This document shows, piece by piece, positions 57,129-64,000 of a stretch of 64,000 bases of DNA. The notes beneath the pieces are model-generated. The model worked only from the letters and a program-made list of their open reading frames with translations. It was not told the origin of the DNA and did no database searches. Numbering within the stretch: the stretch's first letter is position 1; every line of letters begins with the position of its first letter. Origin of the DNA: Bacillus pumilus (GTDB taxonomy: Bacteria > Bacillota > Bacilli > Bacillales > Bacillaceae); the NCBI RefSeq assembly GCF_009937765.1, contig NZ_CP047089.1:866272-930271 (forward strand), given 5' to 3'. Made by a program: the position numbers and the translations under genes.

Positions 57129-57977
57129 TTACGCCCTTTTAAAACCCTCACCAAGTACCTCTTTTGCATCCATTACGATGACAAATGCTGATGCATCGAT
57201 TGCTTTCACCACTTGTTTCAACTTTGTGAATTGTGACTGCCCAACGACACACATAAGAATTGGACGGTCATGGTCAGTATATCCTCCGACGGCTGAAATC
57301 TTTGTGACACCACGGTCAATTTGATCAAATACTGCCTGTCTAACTTCATCCTCATGCCCTGTAATGATCATTGCCATTTTCGAATGACTGAAGCCGGCCT
57401 GTACGACATCAATCGTTTTACTTGAAATAAACACACCAATGACAGCGTACAGCCCCTCTTCAATCCCAAAAACAGTCATCGCAGCGAGAACAATTAAGCC
57501 ATCCATCATCGCTAAACAAGTGCCAAGCGTGAGGCCAGTATATTTATTGATGATTTTAGCAGCGAGCGCCGTTCCACCTGTTGATCCGTTTCCAAGGAAT
57601 ACGAGCCCTATTCCTATCCCAATCACTACTCCACCGAATATGGCTGCTAAGAGCGCTTCATGGGTTACAGGTGCAATATGCCTTGTAACAAATACCATCA
57701 AAGGTAAGAAAATAGATCCAACGAGCGTTTTCACGCCAAATGTACCACCTAATAAATAAAAACCAGCGATAAACAGTGGAATGTTGAGCCCCCACTGCAC
57801 ATATGCCGCCTCAAAGCCGAATGACTGCATAATCGTACTAATACCGCTCACACCACCTGCGGCAATCTGATTCGGTAATAATAACGTGTTAAATCCGATC
57901 GCCACAATGGCTGATCCGATTAAAATGAACAAGTAATTTTTCGCTTCAATCCATAATTGTGAATGTCCCTGCTTCAT
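57129..57977 (-). CDS. yvjA: YitT/DUF2179-family membrane protein YvjA
   Basis: A 282-residue protein with about five hydrophobic segments (LLPNQIAAGGVSGISTI, FLGNGSTGGTALAAKIINKYTGLTLG are YitT family motifs) and a C-terminal soluble DUF2179 domain (from about residue 215). Function unknown; transport has been suggested for the family. Conserved position next to cccB and prfB. Confidence 0.9.
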   Translation of the reverse strand: MKQGHSQLWIEAKNYLFILIGSAIVAIGFNTLLLPNQIAAGGVSGISTIMQSFGFEAAYVQWGLNIPLFIAGFYLLGGTFGVKTLVGSIFLPLMVFVTRHIAPVTHEALLAAIFGGVVIGIGIGLVFLGNGSTGGTALAAKIINKYTGLTLGTCLAMMDGLIVLAAMTVFGIEEGLYAVIGVFISSKTIDVVQAGFSHSKMAMIITGHEDEVRQAVFDQIDRGVTKISAVGGYTDHDRPILMCVVGQSQFTKLKQVVKAIDASAFVIVMDAKEVLGEGFKRA

Positions 57978-58166
57978 GTCTTTCTTCCTCCGTTACTTCT
58001 GAATGCACACCTATTTTAAGCCCTCCTATTACGAATGTAAATAACAGCCAAATGCAGTGCTAATGGATTAATACTTTATCACACAAACGGATCAGCGTAC
58101 TTGCCGTTTGGCACATGAGTAAATGATGGTATATTTAATATGTACATGAGAAAGAAGGGACATGCG

Positions 58167-58901
58167 ATGAAGAAAATACTGAAGATCATAGGCATTACAT
58201 TACTTGCACTGATCATTTTGGCTTTTGGTGCTTTCTATACATGGAGCCGCTTTACATACGGACCATCTGCCGCATTAAAAAAGCAAGTGAACATCGAGCA
58301 AGTAGAACATAAAAACGATGTATATACATTTGCATCAACAAAAAGCGATACGGGCATCATTCTCTATCCAGGAGCCAAGGTAGAACCACTTTCGTACGCC
58401 TATATTGGGAATGAATTGTTGAAAAAAGGCTATTCAGTCTTTATCCCTGACATGCCTTTTTCGTTTGCGATTTTTCATACAAATAAAGCACAAGATATCA
58501 TGAAAGATCATCACACGATCAAACACTGGTATATTGGAGGACATTCACTTGGTGGAACAGCTGCCGCTATGTTTGCAGAAAAAAAACTGAGCAAGCTCGA
58601 CGGTCTTTTTTTCCTTGCGTCTTATCCAGCATCAGATAATCTGAAATCATCGTCCTTAAACGTCCTGTCTATATCAGGTGAAAAGGATGGACTTGCGACG
58701 CATGAGAAAATCAAGAAATCGAAAACAAATTTGCCATCTCAAACCATTTATCATGAAATAAAAGGCGGGAACCATGCTCAGTTTGGCATGTACGGTAAAC
58801 AAAAAGGTGATCAGCCAGCGAATATTCCAGCCCTTACACAGCAAAAGGAGATCATTCAGACGATGCTTGAATGGCTACCACCAGCAAAAAAGCTCCCGTA
58901 A
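58167..58901 (+). CDS. Membrane-anchored alpha/beta hydrolase
   Basis: A 244-residue protein with an N-terminal anchor (residues 4-25) and an outward-facing alpha/beta hydrolase domain. Nucleophile Ser127 is in GGHSLGG, acid in GEKDGLA, base in GGNHAQFG. It is of the small single-domain type; the substrate is unknown. The ATG at 58167 follows AGAAGGGA. It is a lone plus-strand gene between yvjA and pepF, and may be an insertion relative to B. subtilis. Confidence 0.85.
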   Translation: MKKILKIIGITLLALIILAFGAFYTWSRFTYGPSAALKKQVNIEQVEHKNDVYTFASTKSDTGIILYPGAKVEPLSYAYIGNELLKKGYSVFIPDMPFSFAIFHTNKAQDIMKDHHTIKHWYIGGHSLGGTAAAMFAEKKLSKLDGLFFLASYPASDNLKSSSLNVLSISGEKDGLATHEKIKKSKTNLPSQTIYHEIKGGNHAQFGMYGKQKGDQPANIPALTQQKEIIQTMLEWLPPAKKLP

Positions 58902-58914
58902 TGGGAGCTTTTCA
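58887..58914. terminator. Bidirectional terminator between hydrolase and pepF genes
   Basis: AGCTCCC-GTAAT-GGGAGCT with A run before and T run after, overlapping the stop codon of the hydrolase gene. Confidence 0.85.
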
Positions 58915-58917
58915 TTT

Positions 58918-60711
58918 TTACTTTTTCGTCGCTTCTAAAAACTCTTCAGCATCTGCTACAGCCAGGCTAATGGCTTCCTCCCAAAAATCTTTTTGGGTAA
59001 GATCGACACCTAAGTGCTTAAAGGCCAAATCTTCTACTGTCATTGAAGCTGTATCCTTTAATAATGCAATGTATTTTTCTTCAAACGAAGTACCAGCCTC
59101 CAAGGCTTTTGCATAAATCCCTAGTGAGAACATGTAGCCAAATGTGTATGGGAAATTATAAAACGGAACACCCGTGATATGGAAATGCAGTTTAGACGCC
59201 CAGAAATGCGGATGGTATTCATCTAATGAGTCGCCAAAGGCTTCTTTCTGCGCTGCTACCATCAGCTCATTCAAACGGTCCGCCGGCACTTCTCCTTGTT
59301 TTCGCTCTTCATAAAAGCGCTGTTCAAATAAGAAACGAGATTGAATGTTCATGAAAAATGCGACACTCCGCTGCAGCTTATCCTCTAACAAACTGAGACG
59401 TTCCTCTTCATTTGCCGCTTCTTTTAATGAAGCATCAGCCACAATCATTTCTGCGAATGTCGACGCCGTTTCAGCGACATTCATCGCATATTTGCGATTA
59501 AGAATGCGAACATCCTGCATCACTTCCTGATGGAAAGAATGACCAAGCTCATGCGCGAGTGTCGCCACATTGGATGGACTTCCTGAGAAGGTCATAAAAA
59601 TACGCGACTCTCCGCTGTCAGGGAAATTTGTACAAAAACCGCCTACTCGTTTGTTCGGGCGATCCTCAGCTTCTACCCAGCGTTCATTAAAGGCCTTTTC
59701 TGTAAAGGCAGCAAGCTCCGCTCCAAACCCAGCGAAATGTTTCACAATAAAAGCCGCTGCTTCCTGATACGGATAAATCTTGGTCTCACTACCAATAGGA
59801 GCCCCAACATCAAACCAGCTTAGCTTATCCACTCCTAGCATATCAGCCTTTCGATGTAAGTAATCAATAAATGGTTGCTTATGTTCATCTATCACAGACC
59901 ACATGGCATCAAGGGTCTCTTGTTTCATCCGGCAAATATCAAGCGGCTCTTTTAAAATATGATCCCAGCCTCTTGCTTCATATACTTGCAAACGAAAACC
60001 TGCCAAATGATTGAGCGTGCTTGCAAATAGATGTTCATCCTGCGTCCATGCATGCTCTAGGTTATGGTAAACAGCCTTTCTGACTTCACGGTCTGAATCA
60101 TCCATTGCATTTTCCGCTTGGCCAACAGAGATCATCTGCGTTTCACCATGTTGTTCAAACGGAATCGTAATTTTATTTACCAAGCTAGAATAAAAATCAT
60201 CCCACGCATGATAGCCATCAACAGCTAGCTTTTGAATCAATGTTTCTTGTTCAACAGGCAATTGATCCTTCACGCGGTCTCTCCGTTCATTTAATATGTA
60301 GCGAACATCTGAAAAGGCCTCTGAATTCATGAGATCTTCCCATTTGCTTGGAGAAATAGCAGCAAGCGCCTGATCAAACAGCGCAAGTATGGTACCTAAA
60401 TCAGCTTCCAACTTAGCAATCGTACCTCGAAGACTACCAGCCTTCATATCCTTTGTATTTTGCGATTGAAGACAGGATACAAATGAACCTGCTTGAGACA
60501 GTTTTTTATATGTGGTTTCATACGTGTCAAGGACAGACGTTAACTTATTTTCAATGTGTGTATCTTCTTTGGAAAAGGCATCGACCTTTTGTCGTAATTC
60601 ATCTAATAGCTGCTCAATGTGTTGCAAGTATGTTTTGAATGCTGGTGAAGAACTGCCTCCTTTAAAAAAGGCATCTAAATCCCACGTCTCTTGTAATGTT
60701 GTTAATCCCAA
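58918..60711 (-). CDS. M3-family oligoendopeptidase (PepF-like)
   Basis: A 597-residue cytoplasmic zinc metallopeptidase. The HExxH motif is in HELGHSFHQ at about residue 385, with the third ligand in the downstream ETASTFAEM. It degrades oligopeptides of about 7-17 residues in characterised relatives. A TTG at 60711 directly after AAAGGGGGAAA is the best start; the ATG upstream overlaps that site. It is distinct in sequence from B. subtilis YjbG as far as I recall, and lies between the hydrolase gene and prfB. Confidence 0.88.
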   Translation of the reverse strand: MGLTTLQETWDLDAFFKGGSSSPAFKTYLQHIEQLLDELRQKVDAFSKEDTHIENKLTSVLDTYETTYKKLSQAGSFVSCLQSQNTKDMKAGSLRGTIAKLEADLGTILALFDQALAAISPSKWEDLMNSEAFSDVRYILNERRDRVKDQLPVEQETLIQKLAVDGYHAWDDFYSSLVNKITIPFEQHGETQMISVGQAENAMDDSDREVRKAVYHNLEHAWTQDEHLFASTLNHLAGFRLQVYEARGWDHILKEPLDICRMKQETLDAMWSVIDEHKQPFIDYLHRKADMLGVDKLSWFDVGAPIGSETKIYPYQEAAAFIVKHFAGFGAELAAFTEKAFNERWVEAEDRPNKRVGGFCTNFPDSGESRIFMTFSGSPSNVATLAHELGHSFHQEVMQDVRILNRKYAMNVAETASTFAEMIVADASLKEAANEEERLSLLEDKLQRSVAFFMNIQSRFLFEQRFYEERKQGEVPADRLNELMVAAQKEAFGDSLDEYHPHFWASKLHFHITGVPFYNFPYTFGYMFSLGIYAKALEAGTSFEEKYIALLKDTASMTVEDLAFKHLGVDLTQKDFWEEAISLAVADAEEFLEATKK

Positions 60712-60804
60712 AATATTTCCCCCTTTATTTGCTAATTTCATCATACAAAGGATATAGAGTCAGTATGGCGTATGTATTCCTTTATATTCATTATATTTTC
60801 TCAC

Positions 60805-60835
60805 AATAAAAAAAACCCGGCAAGAAGCCGAGTTT

Positions 60836-60838
<3 letters not shown>
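60805..60838 (-). terminator. Terminator of prfB
   Basis: CTCGGC and GCCGGG (one G-U) around a five-base loop, followed by TTTTTTTTA on the minus strand, overlapping the prfB stop. Confidence 0.87.
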
Positions 60839-61937
<1,099 letters not shown>

Positions 61938-61973
61938 ATCCTTCACCTCATAGATGTATGGGGGCTGACATGA

Positions 61974-61999
61974 ATAGAAAGAGGTTTTCACCTCTTTCC
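61974..61999 (-). terminator. Hairpin between secA and prfB
   Basis: GAAAGAGG and CCTCTTTC arms on the minus strand are followed only by TATTC, so it is at best a weak terminator; secA and prfB are cotranscribed in B. subtilis. Confidence 0.45.
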
Positions 62000-62004
62000 A
62001 TTAC

Positions 62005-64000
62005 TTATTCTGTCTTCCCATGACAATTTTTATATTTCTTGCCGCTTCCGCAGTGACATGGTGAGTTTCGACCAATGTCTACCACTTTACGTACCGGCTT
62101 CTTTTTCACTGTCTTCTCCTCATCACCCTCTTGAGGCTGATGAGCTGTTGTTTGCCCTTGAACGACTTCTTCACGCTCTAAGTTGTTTTGGATTTCTGAT
62201 TTCAAGACATATTTGGCTACATCATCTTCGATTGAAGCGACCATATGCTCAAACATCGCAAATCCTTCCATTTGATACTCACGAAGCGGATTTGTTTGTG
62301 CATACGCACGTAAATGAATCCCTTGACGCAGTTGATCCATTGCATCGATATGATCCATCCACTTTGAATCCACCGCACGAAGAACGATGACTTTTTCAAA
62401 TTCTCGCATTTGTTCATCGCCATATGTTTCTTCTTTTGCATCGTATTTTTCTTTAATACGATCCATAATGAAGGAGGTGATTTCATCTGCTTCTTTACCG
62501 TAAATATCCTTAACCGAAATGGCTCCTTCATCTAAATAGTTCGTGTTGATTAATTCAACAAGCCCATCTAGTTTCCATTCTTCTGGAAGCTCTTCTTTCG
62601 GCGTATAAGAACCAACAGCGCGCTCAATTGAAGACTGAATCATATTGATCACAATCGATTTTAAGTTATCAGAATCAATAACTTCAAAGCGCTGCTTGTA
62701 AATCACTTCACGCTGCTGACGAAGCACATCGTCATATTGCAGAAGCTGTTTACGTGAATCAAAGTTGTTGCCCTCAACACGTTTTTGAGATGATTCAACG
62801 GCTTTAGACACCATTTTACTTTGGATAGGCGTAGTGTCATCCATACCAAAGCGGTCAAGCATTGCCATCGTGCGCTCTGCACCAAATCGGCGCATTAATT
62901 CATCTTCCATGGAGAGATAGAATTGGGTAATCCCTGGGTCTCCTTGACGACCAGAACGTCCACGAAGCTGGTTATCAATACGACGTGATTCATGACGCTC
63001 TGTCCCAATGACAGCTAGACCGCCAAGTTCTTTGACGCCTTCGCCAAGCTTGATGTCCGTACCACGTCCTGCCATGTTGGTCGCAATGGTGACGGCACCC
63101 TTTTGACCAGCCTCTTCAATAATTTGTGCCTCACGCTCATGGTTTTTCGCATTTAACACTTGATGAGGAATCCCTTTATTTTTAAGCAGCTTAGAAATAA
63201 GCTCAGACGTCTCAACCGCTACTGTTCCGACAAGAACTGGTTGCCCTGTCATATAGCGCTGCGCAACATCTTCAGCCACTGCTTTAAATTTACCTTCCAT
63301 TGTGCGGTAAATTAAATCAGGTCTGTCATCACGAACGACTGGTTGGTTGGTCGGGATTGTCACAACCTGCATGTTGTAAATGTTACGGAATTCTTCTTCT
63401 TCCGTTTTCGCTGTACCGGTCATACCAGAAAGCTTTTCATACATACGGAAGTAGTTCTGGAATGTGATCGTTGCAAGGGTCATACTTTCGTTCTGCACTT
63501 CGAGACCTTCTTTTGCCTCAATGGCTTGATGCAGACCTTCACTATAACGGCGTCCTTTCATGAGACGTCCTGTGAACGAGTCAACAATAACCACTTGACC
63601 TTCTTCAACGACATAATCCACATCTTTTTGCATCGCAACATGTGCCTTTAGCGCCTGAGCGATGTGATGGTTCAGTGCGACATGTTTGACATCAAATAAG
63701 TTCTCGATGCCGAAAGCTTTTTCCGCCTTCGTCATTCCGCTTTCTGTCAGCTGTACACTTTTTGTTTTAATATCATATGTGAAATCATCTTCTATTTTTA
63801 ATGTACGAACAAACGCATTCGCTTGTACATAAAGCTTTGTAGATTTCGCAGCTTGTCCAGAAATGATAAGCGGTGTTCTCGCTTCATCAATTAAGATGGA
63901 GTCAACCTCATCGATTACGGCATAATGAAGCGGTCTTTGGACCATTTGCTCTTTGTAAAGCACCATGTTATCTCGTAAATAGTCAAAGCCAAGTTCATTG
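62005..64000 (-). CDS. secA: Preprotein translocase ATPase SecA (5' end outside window)
   Basis: About 664 C-terminal residues of SecA, the motor of the general secretion channel. The first visible residues [11 protein letters not shown] continue into [21 protein letters not shown] (DEAD motif), followed by the preprotein cross-linking domain, [13 protein letters not shown], the second nucleotide fold [10 protein letters not shown], and the C-terminal zinc site [14 protein letters not shown]. The frame is open to the window edge; the missing part is about 175 residues. Confidence 0.98.
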   Translation of the reverse strand, partial: NELGFDYLRDNMVLYKEQMVQRPLHYAVIDEVDSILIDEARTPLIISGQAAKSTKLYVQANAFVRTLKIEDDFTYDIKTKSVQLTESGMTKAEKAFGIENLFDVKHVALNHHIAQALKAHVAMQKDVDYVVEEGQVVIVDSFTGRLMKGRRYSEGLHQAIEAKEGLEVQNESMTLATITFQNYFRMYEKLSGMTGTAKTEEEEFRNIYNMQVVTIPTNQPVVRDDRPDLIYRTMEGKFKAVAEDVAQRYMTGQPVLVGTVAVETSELISKLLKNKGIPHQVLNAKNHEREAQIIEEAGQKGAVTIATNMAGRGTDIKLGEGVKELGGLAVIGTERHESRRIDNQLRGRSGRQGDPGITQFYLSMEDELMRRFGAERTMAMLDRFGMDDTTPIQSKMVSKAVESSQKRVEGNNFDSRKQLLQYDDVLRQQREVIYKQRFEVIDSDNLKSIVINMIQSSIERAVGSYTPKEELPEEWKLDGLVELINTNYLDEGAISVKDIYGKEADEITSFIMDRIKEKYDAKEETYGDEQMREFEKVIVLRAVDSKWMDHIDAMDQLRQGIHLRAYAQTNPLREYQMEGFAMFEHMVASIEDDVAKYVLKSEIQNNLEREEVVQGQTTAHQPQEGDEEKTVKKKPVRKVVDIGRNSPCHCGSGKKYKNCHGKTE

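Overview
The window is 64 kb of chromosome from a low-GC Gram-positive bacterium. Protein sequences and gene order point to the genus Bacillus. Gene lengths and start sites agree closely with what I recall of B. subtilis, but the sequences differ enough, and carry enough extra cassettes, to suggest a close relative such as the B. pumilus/safensis/altitudinis group. That species call is inference from memory; no search was run. No tRNA, rRNA, insertion sequence, prophage or CRISPR array was seen. Most genes lie on the minus strand, and nearly every transcription unit ends in a visible intrinsic terminator.

Layout: (1) 1-6.2 kb, minus: yvcK start, rapZ/yvcJ, Nudix yvcI, trxB, the cell-wall D,L-endopeptidase cwlO with a WalR-type box and long leader, and TPR protein yvcD. 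(2) 6.3-12.7 kb, minus: the histidine operon hisZGDBHAFI with overlapping genes. (3) 12.9-15.7 kb: C39-like peptidase yvpB, a DsbA-family protein, and the Rrf2 regulator/NAD(P)-binding pair ywnA-ywnB, each gene preceded by a copy of one 19-bp operator. (4) 15.7-19.6 kb, minus: hprK-lgt-yvoD-ppaX-yvoF. (5) 19.8-22.5 kb, plus: nagA-nagB-nagR with a palindromic operator. (6) 22.5-28.9 kb: giant secreted phosphoesterase yvnB, the sigma-W-type yvlABCD operon and a small yvkN-like gene. (7) 28.9-34.5 kb: a structured intergenic element, SOS-type uvrB-uvrA, csbA.

(8) 34.8-39.4 kb, plus: a PEP-synthase/rifampicin-phosphotransferase-like enzyme with a 26-bp perfect palindrome at its predicted transcription start, then a TetR regulator and an MFS exporter. 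(9) 39.6-46.0 kb, plus: a beta-propeller lipoprotein, response regulator and sensor kinase, followed by the glycosyltransferase pair ykcB-ykcC, whose promoter has two 10-bp direct repeats at 11-bp spacing. This is the best candidate for a poorly described system: a signal-controlled envelope glycosylation module. (10) 46.0-49.1 kb: a leucine T-box-controlled amino acid permease, and a divergent nitroreductase/HxlR redox pair. (11) 49.1-64.0 kb, mostly minus: minJ, swrA, ctpB, a TSUP transporter, an M23 endopeptidase that shares its coiled-coil domain with CwlO, ftsX-ftsE, cccB, yvjA, an alpha/beta hydrolase (plus), pepF, prfB with its programmed +1 frameshift, and the 5'-truncated secA.

Common thread: much of the window serves the cell envelope and division. 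CwlO, the M23 protein and FtsEX form a wall-hydrolysis group, MinJ and SwrA act in division and motility, Lgt in lipoprotein maturation, YkcBC in envelope glycosylation and YvlABCD in envelope stress.
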